A DNA stretch of 64,000 nucleotides from Bacteroidota bacterium (lineage in GTDB: Bacteria > Bacteroidota > Bacteroidia > 2-12-FULL-35-15), in NCBI GenBank assembly GCA_947479085.1, contig CANJYB010000002.1, positions 124,001 to 188,000 on the forward strand, read 5' to 3'. Numbering within the stretch: the first letter of the stretch is position 1; every line of letters begins with the position of its first letter. Below, in pieces: positions 43,579-52,388 of the stretch. A program made the position numbers and the translations under genes. A model generated the notes under the pieces. That model made no database searches. It was not told the origin of the DNA and saw only the letters and a program-made list of their open reading frames with translations.

Positions 43579-44316
43579 TTAAATATGAAACTCTTTAAAC
43601 TTTGAAATCGTTCCCCTGAAATTTGTTTCATCTAATTGAAAATCCCCGTACCAGATGTATTCATACATCAATGATAGCTCATTGAACTTGCTGTTGTATT
43701 TGCTGTTTGCAAGCTCCATTGAATAGTCGTTATTGGTTTTATCTATCTGCCATTTGATAAGATTATTATCTGTTAACTGCTTTAATAGTTTCAGGAAATG
43801 CAGCCTTACTGCTTTTCTATAGTCCTTCTTAGATATAGCCAATTCAATTAATTCATCAAAATTTATTTTATTAATGTCTTCCTCAAATTCTTTAAAATCG
43901 ATGGGCACGGATGCACTTTTGCCATAGAAGATAGCTCGCAAATCATTTTTAACTACTAATAAAATAATAATGACTATTACTGCTATCACTAATGCATATT
44001 CAAAAATGGTCCAACCGATGCGGCCACCTTTGGTATCAAATATTTTTTCAATCATTCGCCAGAACCAATCCCAGAATCTATCCCAAAATGATTTTGGTGC
44101 GGGTCCTATGCGGTCGTATTTATAATCTTTATTTTCTATAAGTTTTTTCTGCTCTTCCGTGTTCAGCTTTCTCACTTCTACTTTAGAAGAATCCTGGGCA
44201 ACAGAAACAATAATTTTTGCAGAATCCTTTATGGAATAAGCATCTTTGCTATAGGACAAACCACATAGCAACAAAAGAAATATGCAATAAAACAGTTTAG
44301 TATTGCTGCTCCACAT
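43579..44316 (-). CDS. DUF4129 domain membrane protein
   Basis: A 245-residue protein with an N-terminal signal-like helix (to about 22), a Trp-rich segment ('SFWDRFWDWFWRMIEKIFD'), a transmembrane helix (about 105-125) and a cytoplasmic C-terminal DUF4129-like helical domain ('EFEEDINKINFDELIELAI', 'RKAVRLHFLKLLKQLTDN', 'LSLMYEYIWYGDFQLDE'). It starts within the end of the previous gene (20-bp overlap, 44297-44316), so translation is coupled. It is part of the conserved MoxR cluster; no catalytic motif is visible. Confidence 0.82.
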   Translation of the reverse strand: MWSSNTKLFYCIFLLLLCGLSYSKDAYSIKDSAKIIVSVAQDSSKVEVRKLNTEEQKKLIENKDYKYDRIGPAPKSFWDRFWDWFWRMIEKIFDTKGGRIGWTIFEYALVIAVIVIIILLVVKNDLRAIFYGKSASVPIDFKEFEEDINKINFDELIELAISKKDYRKAVRLHFLKLLKQLTDNNLIKWQIDKTNNDYSMELANSKYNSKFNELSLMYEYIWYGDFQLDETNFRGTISKFKEFHI

Positions 44317-45262
44317 TGTTGGTTGGTGTGTTTCCTATTTCATTTATTCTTTCCATCAGGCCAGTTCCGTCTTTCTTTTCGGCAAGACTGAAATAATGAA
44401 AACCAAATATAACCGAAAGGGTACTATATAAAATCGTTGTGCAAAAAGTGCAAATAGTTGCAACAATGAGGAAGCCCATTGGGGTATCACTGGTTCCTTC
44501 CTTCATGCGGCTGAACATCAAAACCATCTGGTATCCTGCCTGCGGAATGGTAAATACTATTCCTGCCAAACCTACAGCAAGTGAAGCACAAACAACTATT
44601 ACCCATGTCCACCAGAAGTTTTCACGCATTACCTGTCTTGTTCTTCCAAAGGATTCGAAGATTCCTTTTTGTTCGGTCATCTTTACCAAATAAGTAGCAG
44701 AAAACTGCCACATCAACGGAGGCATTACCATCAGCATAGCAATGATTAAAAGAAATATAAGCAATACTCCAAGTGCCGGAACAGCAACTGCAATTCCAGC
44801 TATAATCAAAACCAGGATGATAACGAACACAAGTATGAGCAAGCCCAAAACAAAGAAAACAGAAAGCACATTTCCAAGATTATTTATTACAGTTCTGTTT
44901 ACATCACTTACTGTAAAACCTCCGGGGCCTTTTTCCTGGTAGTTAATCATAAACGAATAAACGGTGGACATTAATGCAAGGCTGGCAAGTATTGCAGCGA
45001 GAATAAAAATAAGATATGCCCATCCAAATTGTGAAAGAATAGTATCAAGTCCGCCATTCCCTAATTTTGTTATCGAAAACATATTTATAGCGTTGGATTG
45101 ATAAAATGCACCGGCAATGGCACTTATTAATACAAATGGGCCTGCAATGAAGAGCACGCTTTGAAAAAAGAGTTTAAAGTTTTGTCGTAAAAACTTTATG
45201 GATACATTAAAGGTTTCACCAAAGTCTCTGGTCTGGCGGAAGTTGATTTTTTCTGGATTCAT
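44297..45262 (-). CDS. Polytopic membrane protein of the MoxR cluster
   Basis: A 321-residue protein with six hydrophobic segments, some of them long and Gly/Ala/Ile/Val-rich ('VFVIILVLIIAGIAVAVPALG'-type). The N-terminal 30 residues are soluble ('INFRQTRDFGETFNVSIKFL'). It resembles the DUF975/glycerophosphodiester phosphodiesterase membrane-domain class of polytopic proteins, without any catalytic site. In related genomes a gene of this sort sits between spoIIM and DUF4129, as here. Function unknown, presumably membrane partner of the cluster. Confidence 0.7.
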   Translation of the reverse strand: MNPEKINFRQTRDFGETFNVSIKFLRQNFKLFFQSVLFIAGPFVLISAIAGAFYQSNAINMFSITKLGNGGLDTILSQFGWAYLIFILAAILASLALMSTVYSFMINYQEKGPGGFTVSDVNRTVINNLGNVLSVFFVLGLLILVFVIILVLIIAGIAVAVPALGVLLIFLLIIAMLMVMPPLMWQFSATYLVKMTEQKGIFESFGRTRQVMRENFWWTWVIVVCASLAVGLAGIVFTIPQAGYQMVLMFSRMKEGTSDTPMGFLIVATICTFCTTILYSTLSVIFGFHYFSLAEKKDGTGLMERINEIGNTPTNNVEQQY

Positions 45263-45380
45263 GTTTGTTATATTTGTTGTTTGTTGTTAGTTGTTTGTTA
45301 TTTGTTGTTTGCTGCTAGTGTGCAAAAAGACATACACGACTTAACCCTCTATATAGGCGAATTGCCTAAGTGTTTATTTG
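45263..45380. repeat. Simple TTGTTGTTTG tract
   Basis: 45265-45315 is a low-complexity run of TTTGTTG/TTGTTAG units immediately upstream of the gene starting at 45262. It may be a slippage-prone spacer; no promoter box was clear. Confidence 0.45.
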
Positions 45381-46373
45381 TTAATTAATTTTTGGTTCAT
45401 TGTAATTATTAACTTCTTTGTTCACTCTGTTATTCAATCTTATCGGGTAAATAATAAAGTACCAGATAATAAATGTGAGCGAACAGCCAATGATGGTTAA
45501 GCTTAACCACATCGGCATGTTGGAATACCTGGTTACAAACCCTTCGAAGAATGCAGCAGTGATAAATACAGGAATTAATCCTACCACTATTTTCACTCCT
45601 TGTTTTGCACCTCTCACAAAGGATGCCCCGCGCGAATAAGTTCCCGGAAATAAAATGCTGTTGCCCATAGTAAGCCCGGCACAACCGGCAATGATGATGG
45701 CTGATATTTCCAACGTTCCGTGAATCCAGATGGCGAGTACTGATTTAAGTAATAGTCCCTTTGTATAAAAAAAGTATTGAAAGGCTCCAAGCATCACCCC
45801 GTTAGTAAACAACATATAACCTGCACCAAACGAAGCCAGGATGCCCAATGCAAAACATAAAAAGGAAACATAAATATTATTTACTGTAATGCCCAGAAAC
45901 ATATCTATCTGGTTCATGCTTTTGTACACCGCCATGGGGTCGCCTTTGTCTATATTGTCCAATGTCATGTTCACATAACTATCGCCAAGGATGAGGCGGA
46001 CAAACGATTCGTCATAAGCCGAAGATACCATACCAATGAGCACTGCAACCAATGTAATTATAAATGCATATAATAACTGCCGGTGAGAGTTTTTAAAAAT
46101 GAAAGGCAGTTCATATTTCCAGAAAGTAATGATGCGCGATTTCTTTTCTTTTTTGTTTTTATATATTTCCTGGTGCACACGTGCAGCCAATGAATTAAGA
46201 TATTGGGTGGTTTTAGCTTTCGGGTAATTTGTTTTGGCGTATGATAAATCATCCGTAAGTTGAATAAACAGGTCGGCCATCAAATCAGGATTACGGCCAC
46301 CTTTAGTAGTAATCATGGTTTCGAACTCCTGCCACTTATCGGCATTTTGTTTTAAAAATGTTATTTCTTTCAC
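45381..46373 (-). CDS. SpoIIM (stage II sporulation protein M) family protein
   Basis: A 330-residue protein. The first ~85 residues are soluble and helical ('KWQEFETMITTKGGRNPDLM'), followed by five or six membrane helices. The central motif 'NNIYVSFLCFALGILASFGAGYMLFTNGVMLG' (in parts) and 'IWIHGTLEISAIIIAGCAGL' are diagnostic of the SpoIIM/DUF95 family. In non-sporulating Bacteroidota these genes stand next to RDD and MoxR/DUF58 genes and have no link to sporulation. The divergent RDD gene begins 167 bp away. Confidence 0.88.
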   Translation of the reverse strand: MKEITFLKQNADKWQEFETMITTKGGRNPDLMADLFIQLTDDLSYAKTNYPKAKTTQYLNSLAARVHQEIYKNKKEKKSRIITFWKYELPFIFKNSHRQLLYAFIITLVAVLIGMVSSAYDESFVRLILGDSYVNMTLDNIDKGDPMAVYKSMNQIDMFLGITVNNIYVSFLCFALGILASFGAGYMLFTNGVMLGAFQYFFYTKGLLLKSVLAIWIHGTLEISAIIIAGCAGLTMGNSILFPGTYSRGASFVRGAKQGVKIVVGLIPVFITAAFFEGFVTRYSNMPMWLSLTIIGCSLTFIIWYFIIYPIRLNNRVNKEVNNYNEPKIN

Positions 46374-46401
46374 TTAATAAGTTCGCTGGTTTACTGATTC
46401 A

Positions 46402-46449
46402 TTAGCTAAGAAACCTTCAAGGTTTTTAAAACCTTGAAGGTTTAGCTAA
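46402..46449. repeat. Nested palindrome AACCTTCAAGGTTTT
   Basis: AAACCTTCAAGGTTTT (46411-46426) pairs with AAAACCTTGAAGGTTT (46428-46443), flanked by TTAGCTAA on both sides (46402-46409 and 46442-46449). It is a palindrome I know to be scattered in Bacteroidota intergenic regions. It lies in the divergent spoIIM/RDD gap. Confidence 0.6.
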
Positions 46450-46520
46450 ATAAATCATGTAAATTTATATAAAAATTAATTCTTAGCGCATCTATTCATC
46501 ATTAGCTGATAATTTTCAAA

Positions 46521-46528
46521 TATATTTG
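46521..46528 (+). promoter_or_regulatory. Candidate -7 box (TATATTTG)
   Basis: TATATTTG fits TAnnTTTG exactly and lies 11 bp before the RDD gene start at 46540. No distinct -33 element was found. Confidence 0.42.
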
Positions 46529-46539
46529 CGTCCGAAAAC

Positions 46540-47256
46540 ATGGATAATATTAAAATTCAAACTACTCAAAATGTAGACATTGAATACGAACTGGCCAGCA
46601 TTGGAGACCGTATACTGGCTACCCTGCTGGATTATGTGTTTTTTTTCGCATATTTTTTATTGATCATACTCATCAGTGCATTAACCAGCGGACTTCTTTT
46701 TAAAAGTGTAGCGGTGGTGGTTATTTTATTTCTTCCCCTGTTGTTTTACGATTTGATATTGGAAACCATTTTCCAGGGAAAATCATTTGGCAAAATGATA
46801 ATGAAAATAAAGGTGGTGAAACTGGATGGCACCCAAGCCAACTTTGGAGCCTACCTCTTGCGCTGGTTGCTGCGCATTATTGATACCCGTATCTTTTCGG
46901 GCGGAGTGGCTTTGATTGCCATCCTTGTAAATGGCAAGGGGCAACGCATTGGCGATATGGCTGCCGGAACCACCGTGATTAAATTGAAGCATAAAGTAAC
47001 CCTTAACGATACCATTTTAAACCGCACCAAACCGGATTATGTTCTTGTTTTCCCTGAAGTGGCAAGGCTTACGGATACAGATATCTCTATAATAAAGGAA
47101 GTGATGATGGTTTCCCTGCGCACCAATAACCTGCAGGCCATCGAAAAACTGGCCCTGAAAACCAAAGCCACCATGGGCATTACCACCAATCTGCCTCATA
47201 CGCAGTTCCTCGCCACTGTGGTGAATGATTACAGCAATTATAGTTTTGATAAGTAA
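46540..47256 (+). CDS. RDD family membrane protein
   Basis: A 238-residue protein with three or four hydrophobic segments in the first ~145 residues and a soluble tail. The family's hallmark Arg-Asp pattern is seen in 'ELASIGDRILATLLDYVFFF', and 'FQGKSFGKMIMKIKVV' and 'GQRIGDMAAGTTVI' are the other typical RDD motifs. RDD proteins are thought to be transporters or membrane-associated regulators. Its divergent position beside spoIIM and the moxR cluster is conserved in Bacteroidota, so a joint role is likely though unproven. Confidence 0.88.
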   Translation: MDNIKIQTTQNVDIEYELASIGDRILATLLDYVFFFAYFLLIILISALTSGLLFKSVAVVVILFLPLLFYDLILETIFQGKSFGKMIMKIKVVKLDGTQANFGAYLLRWLLRIIDTRIFSGGVALIAILVNGKGQRIGDMAAGTTVIKLKHKVTLNDTILNRTKPDYVLVFPEVARLTDTDISIIKEVMMVSLRTNNLQAIEKLALKTKATMGITTNLPHTQFLATVVNDYSNYSFDK

Positions 47257-47520
47257 TAGAAGGAAAGTAAGATAAGAATAGCCTTTGCCTTTCATCTTTT
47301 TCAATATGCCTCTTTCAAAATTAAAAGCCTAGTATGATTGGAACGCAGATTATCTATGATTGTTGATGATAAAAAATGATTTGATTGTTTACAATCGTCT
47401 CCTTTAAGCGAAACGGACAAACTGATTGAGGTATATGATTTTTGGCTTCGTAAATTATGAAAGAGATCTAATGAGTTATTTCAGAAAGTGTTTTGATAAT
47501 CTTTAGCTAAAGTAAAAAGG
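47257..47520. other. Intergenic; fragments of repeats and possible coding remnants
   Basis: GATTGGAACGCAGATTATC (near 47337) recalls a repeat seen in Bacteroidota intergenic DNA. A short plus-strand frame 'LSETDKLIEVYDFWLRKL' followed by a stop (about 47404-47460) looks protein-like but is too short to assign. Confidence 0.3.
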
Positions 47521-47555
47521 TTAGTTTGTTTCATCTTTCTGCTTGTTTTTTTGAC

Positions 47556-47855
47556 TTAATTATTCGTTTGTTTGACTTCCTTGCTCGTTTGTTTGGCTTC
47601 CCTGCCCATTTGTTTGACTTCCTTGCTCGTTTGTTTGACTTCCCTGCTCGTTTGTTTGATTTTCCTGCTCATTTGTTTGACTTCCTTGCTCATTTGTTTG
47701 ACTTCTTTGCTCGTTTGTTTGACTTCCTTGCTCATTTGTTTGACTTCTTTGCTCATTTGTTTGACTTCTTTGCTCGTTTGTTTGACTTCCTTGCTCGTTT
47801 GTTTGACCTCCCTGCTCATTTGTTTGACGTTCCGATTTTTGAATCTGCCTAACAA
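47556..47855 (-). CDS. Possible heptad-repeat coiled-coil protein (array C)
   Basis: A 99-residue frame starting at TTG (47855). After 'LGRFKNRN' it consists of 13 heptads of the type VKQxSKE (Val at position 1, Met/Thr at position 4), ending 'VKQTNN'. The sequence predicts one long, basic/acidic coiled coil without signal peptide. The start codon is weak, and the plus strand is open through the same region as RLFDFLA heptads, so coding is not proved. The uninterrupted frame, unlike arrays A, B and D, favours a recently active gene. No neighbour suggests a function. Confidence 0.35.
   Translation of the reverse strand: MLGRFKNRNVKQMSREVKQTSKEVKQTSKEVKQMSKEVKQMSKEVKQTSKEVKQMSKEVKQMSRKIKQTSREVKQTSKEVKQMGREAKQTSKEVKQTNN
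47565..47837. repeat. Array C: 13 tandem 21-bp units
   Basis: Thirteen exact 21-bp units of the type YRTTTGTTTGACTTCCTTGCT, differing at only a few positions, begin at 47565 and then at every 21 bp to 47817. It is the best conserved of the four arrays. Both strands are open in at least one frame because 21 is a multiple of three. Confidence 0.9.
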
Positions 47856-47988
47856 TTCAAATTATTCAACCTTAATAAATAAAAATTTGTCGATGATTTT
47901 TTGAATTTTTGAAAATTTTTCCTGAACGAATATTTAAGAAGTTGAGCTGATATGTTTTGTATGTTTGTAAAGAATAAAAAAACCTTTA

Positions 47989-48753
47989 ATGAATAAATTT
48001 ATAACCATAAAAACCTTTAATCATCCGCATGAACTGGCCATAATCAGGGCGCACCTGGAATCGGAAGGTATTGAATGTTTTGTTGAGAATGAGTTGATGA
48101 CTCAAATAAATCCGTTTTATTCGAATGCAATTGGTGGCGCAAAGTTGCAGGTAAGGGAAAATGATGTAGAAAAAGCATTAGTTGTATTTAAAAAAAACGG
48201 TTACGATGATGAGGCTAATTACATTGCTCCTCCTACTATTGTATCGAAATTAAATACTATTACTTCAAGGATTCCCTTAATAAAAGAGCTGCGCTTAGAA
48301 CTCCGGCTAATGATTATTGTTGCACTTATTCTTTCTGTTTTGGTAACTCTCATTTATTTTATTACGCTTAAAAAGCCTGCCGAAAAACTTACAAATATGA
48401 ACTGGTGCGTTGATAAGATTATATATAACGGGAAGATTTTTCAGTCGAATTCAAACGAACGAATAAAGTTTACAGGACCGGGAATTTGTAATGAAAATAT
48501 TTATTTCGGAGGCTTTGACAAGTTAATTTTACCGGGTTTTGAATCGCGCAAAGCAATGGCAGAATGGAAGATTAATGACTATTCGATTCAAATAATGGAA
48601 GCCGATACTTTTGATTTTGTTTGGAATGGAATATATACTATTTCATTTTCGGGAAATGGATTTGTAATGAAATCGAAGAGTACTTCAATTTATTGTCATA
48701 AAGAAGAATTCGATTTCCCTTTCCCAACGCCTGTCAGGAGACCTGGTTTCTAA
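47989..48753 (+). CDS. DUF2007-domain protein with one membrane helix
   Basis: A 254-residue protein. The N-terminal ~75 residues ('FNHPHELAIIRAHLESEGIE', 'IGGAKLQVRENDVEKALVVF') match DUF2007, a small ferredoxin-like putative signal-transducing domain. A helical linker leads to one transmembrane segment near 105-128, and the C-terminal ~115 residues form a beta-rich domain, likely extracytoplasmic ('CVDKIIYNGKIFQSNSNERI', 'FDFVWNGIYTISFSGNGFVMKS'), of lipocalin-like character. The function is unknown. A box TATGTTTG (47960-47967) lies upstream. Confidence 0.7.
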   Translation: MNKFITIKTFNHPHELAIIRAHLESEGIECFVENELMTQINPFYSNAIGGAKLQVRENDVEKALVVFKKNGYDDEANYIAPPTIVSKLNTITSRIPLIKELRLELRLMIIVALILSVLVTLIYFITLKKPAEKLTNMNWCVDKIIYNGKIFQSNSNERIKFTGPGICNENIYFGGFDKLILPGFESRKAMAEWKINDYSIQIMEADTFDFVWNGIYTISFSGNGFVMKSKSTSIYCHKEEFDFPFPTPVRRPGF

Positions 48754-48769
48754 AGAAAAATAGCATAGT

Positions 48770-49714
48770 TTAGTTAGTTGCACTCAACTGTTTATTCAAT
48801 ATCTCCAACCCTTCCATAAAACTATGCGGATGATAATTTAATTCCCGTTTAGCTTTATCAATAATAAAACCTGTGCGTGGCGGGCGCTTGGCAGCCTGGT
48901 TCAGGGTGTTTGATTTAATGGGAGTAATCAAAGATTTATCCAGTTTCCAGAAATTAGCAACGGTGTAAACCAAATCAATAACACTCATCGTTTCTTTTCC
49001 TGAAAGATTATAAATGCCGGTAGCACCTTTGTCTGCAATGTTTATACAACCTTCTGCCAGATCTTCGGCAAGTGTGGGCGAACGAAACTGGTCGTCCACC
49101 ACATTTATTTTTTGTCCCTTGGTCAATGCATCTTTTGCCCAAAGCACAATGTTGGAACGGCTCATATTATCAACTATTCCATACACAATGATGGTTCTGG
49201 CAATGGCCCATTTAATGTTGCTTTGCTGTACCAGTTTTTCTCCTTCCCATTTTGATAATGCATAATAACTCTGCGGGTTGGGTTCATCCGTTTCCACATA
49301 CTCACTGCCTTTTTCTCCATCAAATATAAAGTCGGTAGACAGATGGATGAAATGTGTGTGATGACCGATGTCCGATGTCCGATGACCGATGTCATTGGAC
49401 GTTATAGCATCCACAAAATTCTTTACCGCAGTTACATTTAATGCCCAGCATTCTTCGCGCTTTGTTTCGCAGGCATCCACATTGGTCATGGCTGCGGTAT
49501 TAATTACAGCATCCGGATTATATTTTGCAATAATGTTTTCTACTTCTGCTTTGCTTGTAATATCAAGCGGTTCGTATATGTAGCCATCTTTTTTTATCAA
49601 TCGGTTTTCGCCAATGGAAGTCGCAATCAGTTTAACATCTTTGCGGTTAATTAAATTGTACACCAGCTTTTGGCCTAATAATCCATTGCTTCCGGTAACT
49701 AAAATTGTTTTCAT
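48770..49714 (-). CDS. RmlD-like sugar nucleotide reductase (SDR)
   Basis: A 314-residue extended SDR enzyme with the NAD(P) motif G8-x2-G11-x2-G14 and catalytic Y-x3-K in 'YYALSKWEGEK'. 'NTAAMTNVDACE' and 'HLSTDFIFDGEKG' are typical of dTDP-4-dehydrorhamnose reductase (RmlD_sub_bind). The family reduces dTDP-4-keto-6-deoxysugars, but no rml genes are adjacent, so the substrate is uncertain. Residues 107-120 (NDIGHRTSDIGHHT) are encoded by a short repeated DNA stretch and look inserted between a helix and strand. The frame remains intact. Confidence 0.82.
   Translation of the reverse strand: MKTILVTGSNGLLGQKLVYNLINRKDVKLIATSIGENRLIKKDGYIYEPLDITSKAEVENIIAKYNPDAVINTAAMTNVDACETKREECWALNVTAVKNFVDAITSNDIGHRTSDIGHHTHFIHLSTDFIFDGEKGSEYVETDEPNPQSYYALSKWEGEKLVQQSNIKWAIARTIIVYGIVDNMSRSNIVLWAKDALTKGQKINVVDDQFRSPTLAEDLAEGCINIADKGATGIYNLSGKETMSVIDLVYTVANFWKLDKSLITPIKSNTLNQAAKRPPRTGFIIDKAKRELNYHPHSFMEGLEILNKQLSATN
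49357..49399. repeat. GACCGATGTCC repeat inside the RmlD-like gene
   Basis: GATGACCGATGTCCGATG then TCCGATGACCGATGTC: four ~7-bp units (CCGATGT/CCGATGA). It encodes the extra residues 107-120 of the reductase. Such ACATCGG/CCGATGT runs are otherwise known to me from Bacteroidota intergenic DNA. Confidence 0.6.
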
Positions 49715-49735
49715 AAAATAAATAGGATTTAATAA

Positions 49736-50779
49736 TTAAGCAAACAATTCCTTGAGTTTAACAATCTGCTCGGCAGTGCCTAGTACAAATAATTTTGCAT
49801 CAGGAATAATCTTGGTATCTGGTGAAGGATTGATAACATATTCGCCTTGTGCGGTTTTAAAACCAATAATATTAGCGCCCGATTTGTTTCTTACTTCCAG
49901 GTCGCGAATGGTTTTGTTTTTATACTCTTCTTTCAGGTTTGCAAATGTAATTTCCTCAAGGCTGATGTTGTCGCCACCCTGACCGGTAATGTAGTCAATG
50001 AACTCCATCACATCCGGTTTCATTACCAGTTCGGCCATGTGTCCGCCACCAAGTTTATCGGGCATTATCACATTATTGGCACCTGCCACTTTCAGTTTTT
50101 TATCCGAATTGTCTTCCGAAGCACGGCTGATGATAACCAGTTTAGGATTTAAAGCACGTGCTGAAAGCACAATAAACAAGTTATCCGCATCAATAGGTAA
50201 GGTGGTAATTAATGCTCGGGCTTTCAAAATACCCGCTTCCAGCAATACTTCATCCTGGGTGGCATCACCTTCAATATGCAAGTCAGCATGTTTTTGATGC
50301 ATTGTGGAGACCACATCTTTCTTTTCTTCAATCACCACAAACCGTTTGTTATGATTTTTTAATACGTGAGCGGCCTGCTTGCCATTCCGGCCATAGCCGC
50401 AAATGATTACATGATGTTCTAATTTGTCTATTGCTGAATGCACTTTATAGTCTTTAAAATATTTATTGAACTCACCATCTACCACATATTTTGAAATACT
50501 GGTAACGGCAAAGGCAAAAGTACCAAAACTTGTGATAATTAAAAATGATGTGAATAATTTGCCATGTTCACTTAATGGATGTACTTCCTGGAAACCTACG
50601 GTTGCAACTGTTATCACTGTCATATAGAAAGCATCTAAAATATTATAATGCTCGATAACAATAAAACCAATAATGCCAATAATAACGATGGCTAAGACTA
50701 ATCCAAGAGAGATGTATAATTTATTGAAATGTCGAAGTGAGTTCAACCTGTAATTTTTGAATGATAGATTTTTTAACAA
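49736..50779 (-). CDS. Potassium channel with TrkA-type RCK domain
   Basis: A 347-residue protein with two membrane helices (about 22-44 and 75-95) around a pore loop whose filter is T60-V61-G62-F63; the usual next Gly is Gln64, as in several Bacteroidota channels. The cytoplasmic part begins with an RCK/TrkA-N domain ('HVIICGYGRNGKQAAHVL', GxGxxG) and ends with a TrkA-C domain ('EYKNKTIRDLEVRNKSGANI'). It probably forms tetramers and gates K+ in response to nucleotides. It is transcribed apart from the reductase downstream (21-bp gap, same strand). Confidence 0.88.
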   Translation of the reverse strand: MLKNLSFKNYRLNSLRHFNKLYISLGLVLAIVIIGIIGFIVIEHYNILDAFYMTVITVATVGFQEVHPLSEHGKLFTSFLIITSFGTFAFAVTSISKYVVDGEFNKYFKDYKVHSAIDKLEHHVIICGYGRNGKQAAHVLKNHNKRFVVIEEKKDVVSTMHQKHADLHIEGDATQDEVLLEAGILKARALITTLPIDADNLFIVLSARALNPKLVIISRASEDNSDKKLKVAGANNVIMPDKLGGGHMAELVMKPDVMEFIDYITGQGGDNISLEEITFANLKEEYKNKTIRDLEVRNKSGANIIGFKTAQGEYVINPSPDTKIIPDAKLFVLGTAEQIVKLKELFA

Positions 50780-50801
50780 AATACTTTACATTTAAGGGAG
50801 A

Positions 50802-51032
50802 TTATAAATCCCAAACGCTTCTTCTTTTGCTTTTAAAAGGCTTAAAGAATTTTTTATGTTCGAGGACAAAGGCCATAATAAAGTAAATAATGATGGGCGA
50901 ACCAACTGTGAAGAAGGATAAATAAATAAAATACATACGTATGCGGGTACTGTTAATGCCGAGTTTTTTTCCCCACCATTCGCATACACCGAATGCCTGT
51001 GTTTCAAACCAATGTTGTATTCTCTTTATCAT
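50802..51032 (-). CDS. PspC domain membrane protein
   Basis: The start is the ATG at 51032 (MIKRIQHWFETQAFGVC). The 76-residue protein matches the PspC pattern: 'FGVCEWWGKKLGINSTRIR', then a membrane helix 'MYFIYLSFFTVGSPIIIYF' and a basic tail 'FKPFKSKRRSVWDL'. PspC-type proteins sense or help respond to membrane stress. No pspA-like gene is adjacent. Upstream of it lies the DUF2851 gene in the same direction with a 29-bp gap. Confidence 0.8.
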   Translation of the reverse strand: MIKRIQHWFETQAFGVCEWWGKKLGINSTRIRMYFIYLSFFTVGSPIIIYFIMAFVLEHKKFFKPFKSKRRSVWDL

Positions 51033-51061
51033 AATAGAAGTAAAATTTATTTGCAATAAAG

Positions 51062-52336
51062 TTACGAATTTTTTAGCAAGTAATTACCAATTGAACAATT
51101 CAAACATTTTTTTTGACTGCAATATTCATTTTTTAATTGCAACAATGCTTGTGTGGAATAAGCCGATTGAACAGGAATATTCAAAGAATTCCATTTTTTA
51201 ATGATGGAATTGGTCTCTCCCTCGGTTTGTTCCAAAAATTTTAACGAACGTTCAATATACTTTTCATCATCTTTTTGTTTTCCGTACACAAAGAGAAAAG
51301 GGACAACAGTATTGATAATAATGTTATTAAAAGCATCTGTTCCCAAATGTTTTAATCGTTTATTAGAGGATTTATCAAAATTAAAATGAGTTTGCCAGTA
51401 GTCGGATACTTCTATTTCCATCAACTTTTTCAGGTCATTGTATTTTTCTGTATTGATAATTTTAGAAAACAAATGAGAGGAATGATAAATGAGATTGGCA
51501 AACTGCGCAAGGCGAATGGTTGGAAAATTGTGTGGCCGCATACGAAGAAACTTCCACAAATGTTTGTCAATAGAGTTCAGTTTAAACTTTTGTTTAAGGA
51601 AAGTATATTCATTCTGCAATTGCAATACATACTTATCTTTATAATGTTCATCAAGGAATCCTGCCTGACCAAAAAGCAAGGCCTCTATCTGAAGTAAACT
51701 GCTTTTATGTTTACCTAGGATAATGGAGGGTAAAGACTTTGCAACCAGTTCAAAAGGTTCTGCATTGGTTTTAAATCCAAAGTTGCGGGCCAATAACTGA
51801 TAAAAAGTTTCTTCCCAGTTATTGTTATTTAATGCCAAACTATCCGTAATTACTTTTGATTTCCTTTCCAGTCGCTCCAGCAATAACCGGTCAATTGTAC
51901 TATTAATAATCAATCTGGGAGCAAGGGAAATTTGTTTCTCACACGGAATCCAATCGCTGTTTGATTTAAAGTTCAGATAATTCTGATAAAGTTTTTTCTC
52001 TATTCGTTCTTTAATTTCAATGGTTGGAATCAACTCACCCGAAACCCTGTAAAGTGGTTTGTCGGCAGAATAAACTACATGCAGAATAATATTGTCGTAA
52101 GCTTTATCGTTTTGATGATTATGTCTTTTCCAGTCGCTGGCATTGGTATGAACTTCCACATTGCCGGCCCACACTGTGGTTCCTACTTTTATCTTTGCAT
52201 TAAAAAAATCAGGTCCTGCATCAAAGTTATGTTCGCCTACTTTGATTATTTCCACAGGCTCATTACTGGTGGAGGTTAGCTCCAATTGATTAAACAATCT
52301 GAATTTCCAGATGTGATGCAAAAACTCTTCTGTCAT
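51062..52336 (-). CDS. DUF2851 family protein
   Basis: A 424-residue soluble protein. The N-terminal ~110 residues ('EEFLHHIWKFRLFNQLEL', 'GPDFFNAKIKVGTTVWAGNVEVH', 'SDWKRHNHQNDKAYDNIILHVV') are the conserved DUF2851 core, with His and Asp residues that recall a metal-dependent nuclease site, though this is not proved. The rest is helical, and the C-terminus has a Cys cluster 'CSQKKCLNCSIGNYLL' that may bind zinc or an Fe-S cluster. The family is restricted to Bacteroidota and relatives; its function is unknown. Confidence 0.82.
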   Translation of the reverse strand: MTEEFLHHIWKFRLFNQLELTSTSNEPVEIIKVGEHNFDAGPDFFNAKIKVGTTVWAGNVEVHTNASDWKRHNHQNDKAYDNIILHVVYSADKPLYRVSGELIPTIEIKERIEKKLYQNYLNFKSNSDWIPCEKQISLAPRLIINSTIDRLLLERLERKSKVITDSLALNNNNWEETFYQLLARNFGFKTNAEPFELVAKSLPSIILGKHKSSLLQIEALLFGQAGFLDEHYKDKYVLQLQNEYTFLKQKFKLNSIDKHLWKFLRMRPHNFPTIRLAQFANLIYHSSHLFSKIINTEKYNDLKKLMEIEVSDYWQTHFNFDKSSNKRLKHLGTDAFNNIIINTVVPFLFVYGKQKDDEKYIERSLKFLEQTEGETNSIIKKWNSLNIPVQSAYSTQALLQLKNEYCSQKKCLNCSIGNYLLKNS

Positions 52337-52388
52337 TTTTTAAACGAAAGTATTACACAAAACTACAAATATCTTTGAAAATATTTTA

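Noticed and set aside
47526-47904. Plus-strand ORFs of array C (RLFDFLA or SLLVCLT repeats)
   Set aside because: They begin with weak start codons and are explained by a repeat period divisible by three; the minus frame is somewhat more plausible.
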